A DNA stretch of 64,000 bases from Delphinus delphis (Eukaryota > Chordata > Mammalia > Artiodactyla > Delphinidae): positions 153,874,044 through 153,938,043 of the forward strand of contig NC_082684.1 of NCBI RefSeq assembly GCF_949987515.2. The letters run 5' to 3'. How positions within the stretch are numbered: position 1 is the stretch's first letter; each line of letters begins with the position of its first letter. The position numbers and the translations under genes were made by a program. Shown one piece after another: positions 22,401 through 33,889 of the stretch. Below the pieces are notes generated by a model. It worked only from the letters and a program-made list of their open reading frames with translations. It searched no databases and was not told the DNA's origin.

Positions 22401-23717
22401 ATGGGAACCAGGACAACCTCCTCCCCACCCATTATAGACGTGGGCGTGAGACAGGGTGGGGTAGAAAGGGAGCTCACTTCATGGGGAAGTTCCTTGCTGA
22501 GCAATCTAGAAAATAAAGATAGAAAGGAGGAAAGCGGAAGAGCACACAATCCCACCTTCCAAGAGTAACCAGGTGCAGGCTCTTTATGGTGGCTCTGATT
22601 CCATCGCACGGATGTCCTGTAATTTGCTCTAATAAGCTTCACGATCTCTGTGTTGATCAGAAGTAAGAGTTCTCCAGGAAACTGTTTCTATGACCTGCGT
22701 CCTTATAACTAAGCTGGTAAGGTTTTTGTGTGTAATCATAATGGCTTCATGCCAAGCTATTCAGGAGGAGTTTTAGGGATCTGGATATGATAGTCCAGGG
22801 ACCTAGGGTTCTGAATTTGTTATATTTTTTCTAATAAAGCAGTTTGTTGGGTTTCTGGCGTAGTGGAGGAAGGGGGTGACAGAAATAGCACACACACGCT
22901 CACACACAGACACCTGCGCACACACACGTGACTTCGGAAGAATCCCGTCCTCTTGTGTCTTACTGTCTCTTCTGCCCTTCCCCCTCAGCCCCCTTTCTAA
23001 TTTTGCCTTTATAATTGCCACTGTTCATCAGGGTCCCTTCAAGGAGCCAGTCCCCAGCAAATGCCCTTTGTTGGCAGGTATTCATCAAGCTCCATTTGTC
23101 AAGGTGGAGGCGACACCAGGGAAGCAGTGATTGTAAGAGGAACCTGCAGAAGACAAGAGTGCCTCTGTAGAGTTGCTTAGAAAATGTGGCGAGGAGAGGA
23201 ATTTCAGCGAAACTGTCTCTAGGTATATTTAAACGTGGCTCACTGAAAGTCACTAGTTCTCAGTCCCAGCTAATTAATATACGGGAGAGGTTTTACCTCA
23301 GAGAGATTTCTAATGAAAAAAAAATTGTGAATAAAATGCCCACATGGATGACCCAGGGCAACCCAGAGGAATGCATCTCTCTTCTCTATCAAATACAGGG
23401 AACTGACAGAGATTCTTCCACGCACACATTTCTATGAGGATGGGGTGGGCTGCTTGCAGCGACTTCAGCTCTGCCAGCGTTGGAGGTGGGTTCCTGGGAA
23501 CTGAACTGATTGCAGGGGAACTAGATGCTCAGAGACAACTCTGAAATCCTCCTGTCTCCTTTCCGCAGTTTCCAATCTTAACGCTGGTGACTTGAAGACA
23601 GGACAAAAATAAGCTGTGGGTACCAGAGAGAGAGGGAAATAGCTGAGAGTGAGCAGAGGTCCAGGCAGGGAGGGTTATCCTGAGATACTTGGCCAGAGGA
23701 GGCAGGGGCCATCCATC
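22401..23717. other. Single-copy sequence with a short CA-rich cluster
   Basis: A degenerate (CA)n cluster lies at 22887-22928. No other repeat or gene recognised. Confidence 0.4.
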
Positions 23718-23882
23718 CATGGTCCCTAAACTGTGGTCCCTGGACCAACAGCAGCCATCACCTGAGAATGTGGAGCCCCAGAAATTCCAAGTCAGCGAGG
23801 AAAGACCTGGCCCCGGGGAGCTGCCTTTCTAAGAGCTCCCTGTGTGATTCTGTTGGTCTTTCCAGTTTGGGGACCACTGAGG
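23718..23882 (+). mobile_element. MER5-type hAT-Charlie nonautonomous transposon
   Basis: The start CCATGGTCCCTAAACTGTGGTCCCTGGACCAACAGC and end TTTCCAGTTTGGGGACCACTG are the two halves of the MER5 terminal inverted repeat, with ATCACCTGAGAATG and TCCCTGTGTGATTCTG between. About 165 bp, typical length. No transposase. Confidence 0.8.
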
Positions 23883-24670
23883 TCTTTGGAAGACTTTGAA
23901 AAGTGCTCAGAAGGAGCCATTCCTCATCCAACCATGCTTCTGGTGCACCTGAAGTTTGACTACCATGACGTATCCTACTTAGACATCTGCTTGTTCTTGC
24001 CATCCTTCATTAAAACGCAAAGTCCCTTCTGATGGATGGATCGGTCCTTTGGTCTCACGTGTCTCCCAGGAGCAGGGCACTCTGCTCATCTAAGGTGGGT
24101 GAGGGAGGTACATTGTGCCAATGTGCCGTGGATTTGCACCAGGCCTTCTGGCTGCAGAGCCCGTGTACCTAACCACTCTGCAAAGCTGACCCTTACTTTA
24201 CCTTCTAGGCTGGGACCTTGAAGATGGGGGGGTCGATGGTGAACAGACCAGTTCATCTCCAGTCCTTTCTCTAGCTGCCTTGGCCAGACCTGGGCACAGC
24301 CTTACTTCTGCAGAGCAAGAGAGGGGCCAGGTCCAGCCCCGGTGCCTACCATCACCTCACTTTGTGGAGCACACTCACCCCACGCATTACATGGGTCCGA
24401 CGGCTCAAGTGGGGGGAAGCAAACCTCATCTGTAGTTGCTTGAAGTCAGGAGAGGGAGTAGCCCTCTTCATCATTATCTCTGTATCTTGGAGAGGGAGAG
24501 GGCGGTCTTCTGAGTAAAGGAGCTCATTGTCAGCTTGCCCTTCCAGAAAGTTACCCCATCCATTGCCATATCATGGGTACTTGCTGAAGAAAATCTAAGA
24601 CGTTGACCACTTGCAGACCTGTAAATTCTAAATCAGCAGGAAGCATTGATACCACCAGGATAAGCACATG
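23883..24670. other. Single-copy sequence
   Basis: No repeat or gene recognised. Confidence 0.4.
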
Positions 24671-24674
24671 GCAT

Positions 24675-24790
24675 TGATTATTAACAAAGAAAATGAAGCT
24701 TTGAGAGTTTAAGGAAATTGGTCAAGGTGCCCTAGTTAGAGGATGACAGCTGGGATTGAGGAAGCTAGTCTTCTGCTGTTCATGCCAATG
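24675..24790 (-). repeat. MIR SINE, antisense, diverged
   Basis: AAAATGAAGCTTTGAGAGTTTAAGGAAATTGGTCAAGGTGCCCTAGTTAG, then GACAGCTGGGATTGAGGAAGC: complement of MIR with the CTTGGCCCAAGGTCACAC-type box decayed. Confidence 0.6.
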
Positions 24791-24949
24791 CCAGCATTCT
24801 TAACGAGAAGATATTTTATCTCCCAACATTAAACAATATACATTAGGATGAGTTTCTCAAGCTCCCAGAAAGGTTAACCCTACAGGCACAGTTCTAGGGA
24901 GACAGTGTGGAGGCTGAGAGCCCAGGGGAGGTATCCTGAGTACTGGCCT

Positions 24950-25375
24950 CAATTCTCCCTGCTTCCCCTTCCATGTTCTTTGCCTGATGGCTTTGCAGTT
25001 CTCCCCATAAAAGGCATGATGTGTATTTTCTTATTCCTTGGCTCTGGGTTTGGCCCTGTGACTTCTTCTCCAGTAGAGTGGGAAGACAGCCGTGCCAGTT
25101 CTGAGACCAGACCAAAGACTTGTGCATTTTCACGTGTGTGTGTGTGCACATCTGCCATCATAATCAGAAGAACGTGCTCTGGCCAGTTCACTGGTCCCAG
25201 GAAAAGGATGAGAGTCATGTGGGACAGAGCTACCCCCAGCGGCACTCATGCTAGATCAGTGGACCTCCTGCCCACCCATATGTTCCTGAGAATAAATTAC
25301 TGTTTTTTGAAGCCATTGTGTTTTGGGGTGATTTGTTATGCTGCACCTTTGTGGCAATAGCTAGCTGATACAAAC
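24950..25375 (+). mobile_element. Old MaLR-type LTR, solitary
   Basis: TTGGCCCTGTGACTTC near the start, then GAGAATAAATTACTGTTTTTTGAAGCC as the polyadenylation region and TTTGTTATGCTGCACC...AGCTGATAC at the end. This matches the layout of ERVL-MaLR LTRs (AATAAA..TTGTTGTTTAAGCC..TTTGTTAC..AGC..ACTAATAC). No internal retroviral sequence is present. A 151-codon frame across it is chance. Confidence 0.6.
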
Positions 25376-26055
25376 TGTGTTTGAACTGTGGGATATGGAC
25401 TCAAAGCAACTCCTGCCACTTGCTAACTCTGGCCGTTATTGAAGCTTTCTAAGCCACAATGTCTATCACAAAAGATAGGAAAATAGAGGTTCCAACCCAT
25501 ATAAAGTTGTGTTTCTGTGGACTGAATACATGAGATCATGCTGGTAAAATGGTCACTATAACACAAGTTGTATTGTGTTAGCTACTGTCACAGCAGCCCA
25601 TGCCTAGTGCAGGGTCACTGTATTGGACGCGGATGTGCTGAGTGGCAGGTTTGTGTCTGCTGACTGTCTGTGAAGCTCCGTCTTACAAGTTAACCTGGGT
25701 GAGAGCTACACGGATGTGCTCATTCAACATAATCAGCTTCCACATGCAAAACATTTCAGCTTGAAAGAGCGGGGATGTGTGTGTGTGTGTTTATTCTGGC
25801 TGGAATGTGAGCAGAGACAGGAATATTTCTGCTTCTCCGAGATTCTGTGTGATGTCTTTATCAAGTTCCCATTACTGCGGGAAGCTGGGCACCACATTTC
25901 TTGGAGTTCATGATGCTTAAAAGAGGAGAAGGTATCACAAGACACTGGCGTGTCCTCCAGCCTTTATTTAGTTGATAAACTTGCCTTTCCTAAGCTTCTC
26001 TGTTTGGAGAGTTGGGGTTACAATCTTCCCAGTCTGAGGAGGATGGCGGGTGCTC
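25376..26055. other. Single-copy sequence
   Basis: Nothing recognised apart from a short (TG)6 at about 25778-25791. Confidence 0.4.
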
Positions 26056-26059
26056 CAGG

Positions 26060-26560
26060 ACCTCGCCACCCCGCGCTCCCTCTGTGTGGTGTCAGGCGGC
26101 CTCTGTGTGATCAAATAAGCAGTGGCGGCGTTTCCAGGACTGAGCCACATCCTCATTCACGTGGGCCCCTCCTTCAGCGAGCCTCATAGCTGCTTGCCAG
26201 CCTGCAAACTGCTGCAGTGCAAGCCCCACAAAGGCAGAGGGAGGAGCCACCTGCATTTACCGAGGCTTATAAAACTGTTGGCAGATCTGGGCCCCGGTGT
26301 CAGGCTCCTGGCCACTGTTTTATGGGGCTGAAGTCAGCAGCTTGATTCAGCCTGCATAAATAACCCCGTGGAGTCCTGCAGGGGCCTGGGGGAGGAGCGG
26401 GGTGGGAGCCCAGGAAAGATGCCGGGATCAGGATACAAAACCCTGGGGAGCGGCGACAGACTGATCCACATCTGCAAAGGAAGGGTTTTGGTTGCTTTAA
26501 TTTTTCTACATGATTTCTAAATCCGGTATTGATTATGTCATGTATATAATTGATCCTTAG
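26060..26560. promoter_or_regulatory. Candidate conserved non-coding element with homeodomain-type sites
   Basis: Three AT-rich cores lie in GC-rich surroundings: CTTATAAAAC (26266-26275), TTTTATGG (26318-26325, a CDX/posterior-HOX type core) and GCATAAATAA (26354-26363). ACAAAGG, a SOX/TCF type core, lies at 26228-26234. No repeat family is recognised. The first core could also act as a TATA box, but I see no exon or CpG island after it. Function is inference. Confidence 0.3.
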
Positions 26561-27396
26561 CAATTGTTAGCCAAACGACGAAAGCATTTAGAAATCTGAT
26601 TGACTTTGAGGCATTTTCCCTTTGTCTCTCCCACCCTCCCTCTTTTCTCATTATAGTTTCTTCCCTCTCTTTTTTTTTTTTTCCAATTCCTCTAACCAGA
26701 TTAGACATTTGACTTTCAAATTGAATAATCCCTTTGTATCTTTGGTCAATCCTAAGAAGCCCATTTTTTTCTGAACCTAAGCTGTTGGTAGAATAGTTTG
26801 CCTCCATCAGTCTCAAAAATACCCTACTGCTTCTTATTTCAGTGGTAGTGAGAGTGGCCCAGATGCCAACCAGATGCTCTCCTTCTAGCTATGAACACTC
26901 TCAACCCCAGCCAGACTGAAGAAGGAAATTGTCCATCACTCACAAGGGCAGGGGGTCTGGGCCAGGATGAAGGAAGGCCAGGTTCCCTCTTATGGAGAAG
27001 ATGGAGCAGTGAACAGCATCCGTGGTGCACCCGCTGTGCTGGTGTAGCATCTTGCATGCATTCCGCCACAATGGCACTAAGTCTAGCAATCTCAGTGTGC
27101 ATGAAGAAAACCACAGATGGGACTCAGCAGAGTAGCTGGTCAGTGCTCCAAGGCGCCAAGTGCCTGCTTCTGTTGTAGCACAGGAGCAGGCCTGTGTGGA
27201 GAGTCCTAAATCAGATATGGGGTTGCATGCCAACGTGGTCCCCTCGAACGGCACAGCCTTGCAAATGCAATGAGGAATGTGTGGGAAGCTTCTGCAGGTA
27301 CATCAACATTTTGTCCCTGGAATTAATCCAAATCAATGCTCTGCAACCCATTTGTTGAAATTGGGTCTTACTGTGGTTCCCTTTGGTTCCTCTTTG
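26561..27396. other. Single-copy sequence
   Basis: Pyrimidine-rich tract at 26620-26685; otherwise nothing recognised. Frames of up to 104 codons overlap on both strands without domains. Confidence 0.4.
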
Positions 27397-27401
27397 GTTT
27401 C

Positions 27402-27760
27402 TGCTTTGGACAGAATCACATCTCCCCAATATTCATAGTGAAACCCTAACCCCAGTGTAATGGGATTTGGAGATGGGGCCTTTGGGAGATAATTAGGATT
27501 AGATGAGGTCATGAGGGTGGGGCCCTTGTGTTGGGAGTAGTGGCTTTATAAGAAGAAAGAGAGAGAGAGCTCTCTCTCCACCATGTGTGGACACAGCAAG
27601 AAGGTGGGTATGTGCAAGTCAGGAAGTGATGCTCACCAATGACAGAGTCTGTTGGCATCTTAATCTTGGACTTCCAGCCTCCAGAACTGTGAGAAATAAC
27701 TGTTGTTTAAGCTCTCCAGTCTGTGGTAGTTTGTTATAGCAGCCAGAGCTGACTAAGACA
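27402..27760 (+). mobile_element. Solo MaLR/MLT-type LTR with 5-bp target duplication
   Basis: It starts TG (TGCTTTGGACAGAATCAC) and ends CA (GACTAAGACA), bounded by the 5-bp direct repeat GTTTC (27397-27401; 27761-27765), as expected for an ERVL-type LTR. Inside: GAAACCCTAACCCC, GGGGCCTTTGGGAG, GGTCATGAGGGTGGGGCCC, the TATA-like TTTATAAGAAG, CCATGTGTGGACACAGC, TGTGAGAAATAACTGTTG. No proviral genes remain. A related copy lies in the opposite sense at 53025-53401. Confidence 0.85.
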
Positions 27761-27765
27761 GTTTC

Positions 27766-28105
27766 CACTGTTTACTCAGATTTCTGTATTAAGCTAATGG
27801 TGACCTTGACCACATGTAGGTGGTCAGGTGGTCAATGTCACCATTTTTCTACCTATTCTTTTCTACTTATTCTTTCAAAGAATGGATATAAAGCAGAACA
27901 CCTGTACCCTTTAGAACCAGTATCCACACAAGGGAAGGGTGAGGGGAACAGGGATCCCATCCCTGTAAGACACACACCAAAAAGTAATAATGAGAAAAAA
28001 AATACATGATAGGTGTGTGAAAATTACTTAGAAATCCTTAAAAGTAACAAAAACACATACAAAATAACCCAAAATAAACAGAATACAAACTCTACTTCTA
28101 AACGT
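27766..28105. other. Single-copy A-rich sequence
   Basis: Nothing recognised; A-rich from 27970. Confidence 0.4.
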
Positions 28106-28118
28106 AAGAGTTATGCTT

Positions 28119-28327
28119 TGGCTTCCCTGGTGGTACAGTGGTTGAGAGTCCGCCTGCCGATGCAGGGGACACGGGTTCGTGCCCCAGTCTGGGAGGATCC
28201 CACATGCCGCCCAGCGGCTGGGCCCGTGAGCCATGGCCGCTGAGCCTGCGCGTCCAGAGCCTGTGCCCCGCAACGGGAGAGGGCCATGGCGGTGAGAGGT
28301 CTGCGTACCGCAAAAAAAAAAAAAAAA
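28119..28327 (+). mobile_element. CHR-type SINE, short form
   Basis: Head GGCTTCCCTGGTGGTACAGTGG to an A18 tail. A perfect 13-bp target-site duplication AAGAGTTATGCTT lies at 28106-28118 and 28328-28340. A GGGCCATGGCGG variant near 28285 distinguishes this copy. Confidence 0.95.
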
Positions 28328-28340
28328 AAGAGTTATGCTT

Positions 28341-28994
28341 AAATATTCTAATGCCATAGGCTCAAAAAATTAAAATTCTTATTGCTGGAAAATGTAATTA
28401 TCCCAGAGCTTTCATAAGTTCAGTACATAGTTCTCTGTTGTTTAACAAAGAATAATATAATTATAAAAGATCAAGGGATTTTTTAAAGTTTCTCATTATG
28501 AATTTCCATTTCTAATGATAGTACATCTTTGAGTCAGGAGGATAAGGATATATCTTAAAGACACGAAACTCAACATCATTTTAAAAGAATTTATTTCTAA
28601 CCTGCTCTGAAGTTACATGGTGCTATTTAGTGAAGCCCATGTGCTACAATATTTTCAAAGAAATTTGTTTTACATGTGGGAAATATTCAAGTATATAGGT
28701 TTATATTCAGCTTTGAACTTTGGAAGAACAGGTTAGAAATTATATCAATGTTAACTCCCAGGTGAGAGTAGCTGGTGAGCTGGCTTCCAGTTATGTAACA
28801 AAACTGAATAAAATGCATAGTTCTACCTGCCCTTGCTTTGCTTTATGTCGTGCAAAAAGTTCTATTTTCAAACTAACATATTACCGTAGGAGATGGGCTT
28901 GTGGTTATGATCGTGCTGATTACTTAGAACAAAAACATTCTCCAAAACTTGCTATATTTAAAAATTTTATCACTTGAAATTGATTCCTACTTCA
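28341..28994. other. Single-copy AT-rich sequence
   Basis: Nothing recognised. Confidence 0.4.
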
Positions 28995-29494
28995 CAGGCA
29001 GACCTCAGAGTTACTGCATGTTCATTTCCAAACCACAGCAATAAAGTGAGTATCACAATAAAGTGAGTCATATGAGTTTTTGGTTTCCAGTGCAGATAAA
29101 AGTTATGTTTACCCTGTACTGTAGTCTACTGTGTGCAGTAACATTATGTCTAAAAAACAATGTACGTACCTTAATTAGAAATATTATATTGCTAAAAAAT
29201 GCTAACCATCATCTGAGCCTTCGGCAAGTTGTAGTAGTAACATCAAAGATCACTGATCACCTATCACCATAATATATATAATAATAATGAAAATTTTGAA
29301 ATATTGAGGGAATTACCAAAATGTGATAGCGACACGAAGTGAGAAAATGCTTTTGGAAAAATGGTGCCGATATACTAGCTCTATGCGGGGTTGCCAGAAA
29401 TCTTCAATTAGTAAAAACAAACAAACCACCCCCCAAACCCCAAAATATCTGCAAAGGGCAATAAAGTGGAGAACAATAAAACGAGGTATGCCTG
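28995..29494 (-). mobile_element. Tigger1-type DNA transposon, internally deleted
   Basis: Tc1/mariner (pogo) element reduced to its two ends. The left end CAGGCAGACCTCAGAG, GCAATAAAGTGAGTATCACAATAAAGTGAGTC and AAAAGTTATGTTTACCC matches the Tigger1 3' side in complement. The right part GATCACTGATCACCTATCACC, AATTACCAAAATGTGA, GCGACACGAAGTGAG, ATAAAACGAGGTATGCCTG matches its 5' side. The transposase gene between them (about 2 kb in Tigger1) is gone; the join is near 29225-29235. The terminal inverted repeats remain recognisable. TA follows the right end; the left base pair is CA, a decayed TA duplication. Confidence 0.9.
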
Positions 29495-30245
29495 TAAGTT
29501 GAATTCATTTTGGAGATCTGATGAATGGTGAAAGTCTACAAATTCTTTATGAAAACTCCCTTTTGCAAAATAATACCAAATTGTTTTTGTTTTCCTTCTA
29601 ACAGAATTCCAGGATCAAAAACATTTCAAAATTGCCTGTTCTGTGTTAAACCAAGATTGCAAGTCTTAAGACTGATCACCTTTCCTGGGTCATATTTTCT
29701 GTAATCATAAATCTCATAGTTTAGATACTATTTGGGTATACAGATTGAATCAATGATGCCTATTAACGGCAGGTAGGAAGATGGAAAAAGCATTCTCAGG
29801 TACTAAACCTATTTTTCAGTGAGCTCTACGTAGCGTTCTACTTCAGGAAAATATAGGTTTTAAAATTGTAATTTCACTGGAAGTCATTGGAATTATAAAT
29901 ACATTATGAGACAGGTTAGAAAAAGAATGTCTTTGAACATTTATAGTTTACCTGGCTTTGGTAGAAAGCAAGTTAATATGTACTACACCAGTTCCCGGAT
30001 GGTTATGCCTGTCACACCCCAAGAGTTTTATTTAATTGAGCCTGTAGCAATAAGACAAGGCATTGCACTCACAGGAAATTCGATGACTGGATTTCAGCAA
30101 GCTTTCACCAAAACATATTGTTTTAGCCACATTTGGAGTTTGACCATGTTTTGCCATTATATTTATAAAAAATTCACAAACTTTTTCTGGAGTCTCACGG
30201 TCTAAATATTTTTTTCAACACATGCACCTTGCATCCATCCATTTG
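29495..30245. other. Single-copy AT-rich sequence
   Basis: No repeat recognised. A 99-codon plus frame (29906-30205) shows no domain and lies in AT-rich DNA. Confidence 0.4.
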
Positions 30246-30249
30246 TTCC

Positions 30250-30311
30250 CATTTTAATTTTATTGAAGTATTCTATTGTGTTAGTTTCAGGTGCACAGCA
30301 AAGTGATTCAG

Positions 30312-30357
<46 letters not shown>

Positions 30358-31000
30358 TCTTTTTCAGGTTCTTTTCCGTGATAGGTTATTACAAGATATT
30401 GAATATAGTTATATAGTTCCTGGTGCTATACAATTATCTATTGTTGGTTATCTATTTTATATATAGTAGTGTGTATCTGCTAATCCCAAACTCCTACATT
30501 ATCCCCCCCTCCACTTCCCCTTTGGTAACCATAAGTTTGTTTTCTATGTCTGTGGGTCTATTTCTGTTTTGTATATAAGTTCATTTGTATCATTTCTTTT
30601 TTTGATTCCACATATAAGCCACATCATGTGATATTTGTCTTTCTCTGGCTTACTTCACTTAGTATGATAATCTCTAGGTCCATCCATTTGCTGCAAGTAG
30701 CATTATTTCATTCTTTTTTTAATGGCTGAGTAGTATTCCATTATGTATATATAACACATCTTCTTTATCCATTCATCTTTGGTGGACATTTAGGTTGTTT
30801 CCATATCTTGGCTATTGTGAATAGTGCTGCTATGAACACTGGGGTGCATGTATCTTTTCAAATTAGAGTTTTCGTCTTTTCTGGTTATATGCCCAGGAGT
30901 GGGATTGCTGCATCATATGGTAGCTCTATTTTTAAATTTTTAAGGAACCTCCATTCTGTTCTCCATAGTGACTGCACCAATTTACACTTGCCCGTTTTTA
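30250..31000 (-). mobile_element. L1 3' portion, 5'-truncated
   Basis: Complement of L1 3' UTR and ORF2 end: TTGTGTTAGTTTCAGGTGCAC, CAAAGTGATTCAGTCAT, TATCTATTTTATATATAGTAGTG, GGTAACCATAAGTTTG, GGTTGTTTCCATATCTTGG, ATGCCCAGGAGTGGGATTGC, AGGAACCTCCATTCTG. A (TA)n microsatellite has expanded inside it. Frames are broken. Confidence 0.9.
30314..30352. repeat. (AT)n microsatellite inside L1
   Basis: Nineteen-odd perfect AT units, grown at the point where other L1 copies have a short TATACATATACAT sequence. Confidence 0.97.
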
Positions 31001-31229
31001 ATATCATCCTTCAGAAGGTACACGTGGTCAGGCAATCAACCACATTCCCTAGCAGAAATCTTTTGCTCATGTCAGAGACCAGAGATTGTTAGCTGAAAGT
31101 CACTTGCACTGAACGCAGTCCATTTAGGCCCACGCAAATTTGACGGAGTTGACATTGTTTTGAGTTCTCTGTGTGCCACCTATGACGTTATGTATGTTCA
31201 TACATTTTGTTTGACTTGGCTTTCAGAAG

Positions 31230-31370
31230 AGCTCTGTGGAGCAGGCATTGTTATATCTATTTTAAAGACACAGAAACCAAACCTGAAGGTAAGCAACTTG
31301 CCCAAGGTCACACAGCTAATAAGAGACGGAGACTCCCGACTTCAAGTTCAAGTCCAGTCAGTGCACATCC
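31230..31370 (-). repeat. MIR SINE, antisense
   Basis: TATATCTATTTTAAAGACACAGAAACC, GCAACTTGCCCAAGGTCACACAGC, TAATAAGAGACGGAGACTCCCGAC: complement of MIR with the diagnostic CTTGCCCAAGGTCACACAGCTA box intact. Confidence 0.8.
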
Positions 31371-32985
31371 GACCACCACCTTGAAATGAGAACTCCCTGA
31401 GGAGCATCCCTGCACGGACCCCGATGCCAGGGAATGTGCACAGGACATCAGCTCTGTCTTCCACCAAAACTCTCCTAATTCCACCCCTTTTGGAATATAC
31501 ACTGATACTCACCCTCTTTTAGGGTCCATGCTTCTCGTTTAAGCTGCTCTTCTTGGCTTTCCGTGATCCACACCTTGGAATACTTACTCTGTGTCGTAAT
31601 ATAACATCCGGCTCTCATTTACCTATTTATTACCTAATTATCGCACAGTTAGGTTACTAACCACTCGTTTTGTCTTTGGTTTCTTCACTCCTGTTCCGTC
31701 TTCTTCAAGGTGCTTCTATAAACCTCTCTTTCCTTCTGTACTTTTTCTCTTCTTGCCTGTCAACGCTTTTCTTTGTCTTAGGCTAGCTCTATTTTTTTCT
31801 GTGTTCTTTTCACATCGACTTCCTGCCTCCAGTCCCCTTCCCTTTGAATGAGGGGAATTTGCTTTGTTAAACAACAAAAACAGCTAGAAAAGCAGGCACT
31901 CGTAATATTTCTTATCAGAACTTGGCTTGATCTTCCATCTTCTTATGGCTGACTGCTCTTCCTGACTGCCGATTTTAAAAAACATTTTGGTAATGCATTT
32001 TCTGGTTGGGTAGATTCTGGATTAATAGCAGTTTATGCTAAAATTCCAGTTTTCAAAGTGGGAAATGAGACACCGACGGGAGAAGCATCCTCCCTGAGTT
32101 TGTAAATCATCAGTACTGGCAGATAAGATGAGAATTCAGACCTTCTCATAAATTGAACTGAATTAGTGGTTCCTAACATCTGGAGAGAAAGAGCTCTGGG
32201 TTTTGTCTGAGCACACGTGGGGCGGCAGGAGCTCTGGGCAGTTCCGAGGCTGAGGTGGGCGTGGGATTTGGGTGATGCTGGTAGGAAAAGTTCTCCCCGC
32301 TGAGCTGGAAGGCAAGGTTGATGCTCCCTCATGTGAACCCCAACAGACTTCTAAGGTGGTAGAAGGAGGGGTGAGAGCAAGGTGCATACGCCTATCATCA
32401 GGGAATCCCAGGGGTTTTTGAACCTCTGTACAGGAACCAGATACAAAGAAAATATATGTATGTGTATGAATGTGTGATAAATCATACCACAGCCCCTGCC
32501 TGAGGAATATCCCCTGTTCTCCTTGCAATCAAGATTCTAAAGAAAGCAGCGGCAATAGAAAACCCCAGGGAATAGGATTTCCAGGCAGTTACCATGGCCT
32601 GATTTATGTCCTGAGGAACCCCTTCTCTGACCTGTCTCTGCTCTGGCTGGAGTGTTTCAATTCCTCATGGCCTTGGGCTTTCAAAGAATCGAGTGTTGGT
32701 CTCCTGTCCCCTGAAAGTCTTCACTCTCATGACCAAGAGAGAAACAAATGCAATGGAAACAGATCTGAGTATTTGTTTCTCCTTTAGATACGAGTAGCCA
32801 TTGTATTACCAGATTTTAGCTTTGCTCAAAGAAAGTAATACCTGGAAGGTCAGATGGGATCTACCATGATTTTTTTTTTTTTTTTCGCATGTGAATCCAG
32901 TGAAATGGTGTGTGTGTAGGGGAATCCACCGATCATCGAAATTAATTTAGTAACTAAAATAGGTCAGAGGATATCAAGGAAGAGG
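31371..32985. other. Single-copy sequence
   Basis: 1.6 kb with no recognised element. Pyrimidine-rich region at 31660-31860; T-run at 32871-32885. Confidence 0.4.
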
Positions 32986-32989
32986 GTGT

Positions 32990-33195
32990 GATGTGCTCCA
33001 GGGGCTGGACACTTATTAGCTGTGTGATCTTGGGCATGTTATTTAAACTCTCTGAGCTTCATTTCTTTATTGGTGAAGCGGGGACATATCACAGAGAGTT
33101 ATTGAAAGGATTAACTGCAAGAATAGACAGAAAGCACTTGTAGCAATAGGTAGCACATACGTCTTCAATACATCCTAGCTAGTAGAACTGTTATC
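32990..33195 (+). repeat. MIR SINE
   Basis: ACACTTATTAGCTGTGTGATCTTGGGCATGTTATTTAAACTCTCTGAGCTTCATTTC, then GGGACATATCACAGAGAGTTATTGAAAGGATTAA and AGCAATAGGTAGCACATACG. Nearly the full MIR order. Confidence 0.85.
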
Positions 33196-33524
33196 TCTGC
33201 GTCTGGTTCAGGCCCTCTGTGCATGCCCCACGCTCCCCTCCTGGTCCTTCTGTGAGAGAAAGAGTGGTGGTTCTCCTAGAGCTGCCTTTGGTCTCTTCTT
33301 TCTCTTCACTCTCTCCTGGGACCTGTCCCTCTGTCAGGTCCCCGGCTCTCACCTCTGCTGATGACTCTCACTCCTGTCTCTAGCCCCTCCTCACTCTGGC
33401 TCTAGATTCACCCCGACAACATCCGACGGCCATTCTACTTGGATGAACCTTCACCCCTCCAAGGTCATGGACCAGATCGCACTCATTCTCTTTCTGAACT
33501 CACATTTGTCCACACATCCGCCAG
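33196..33524. other. Single-copy pyrimidine-rich sequence
   Basis: TCTC-rich, C-rich stretch at 33235-33420. Nothing recognised. Confidence 0.35.
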
Positions 33525-33660
33525 TGGTGGTTTATTCTTCCAGTGACTCAGGTTTAAGCCCTTTCTATGTGTCAGGCACTCGGCTCTGGAGAATAAGGAG
33601 CTGAAAGAGTTAGTCCTGTCCTCAAGTGGCTTACAGCCCAGAGGAATTCTAAACTAGGAA
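33525..33660. repeat. Possible ancient interspersed repeat, family not assigned
   Basis: CCTTTCTATGTGTCAGGCACTCGGCTCTGGAGAATAAGGAG...TCCTGTCCTCAAGTGGCTTACAGCC resembles the TATGTGCCAGGCACTGTGCTAGGC...CCTCATGGAGCTTACAGTC repeat, as at 22201-22400. Confidence 0.4.
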
Positions 33661-33889
33661 TTCCAGGCAAGAAGCACAGACTTGGACACACTCCTGCCAG
33701 CAAGGAGGGATAAAATGTAAAGGAGATTAAAAAAAAGAAAACAAGACTATGTCTCCTGGTCCACCAATAAGAAAACATCTCATTGGACAGGAAATAGCGT
33801 CACCAGAGTCAGGAAGGCTAAAGGCACAGTCTTGCAGGAGTGGCCAGGAATTGGCTTCTGTGCACTGATGGGAATAAAAAGAGCTCTGG

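Noticed and set aside
24905..25360. 151-codon plus frame
   Set aside because: Coincides with an old MaLR-type LTR; no gag/pol/env-like motif.
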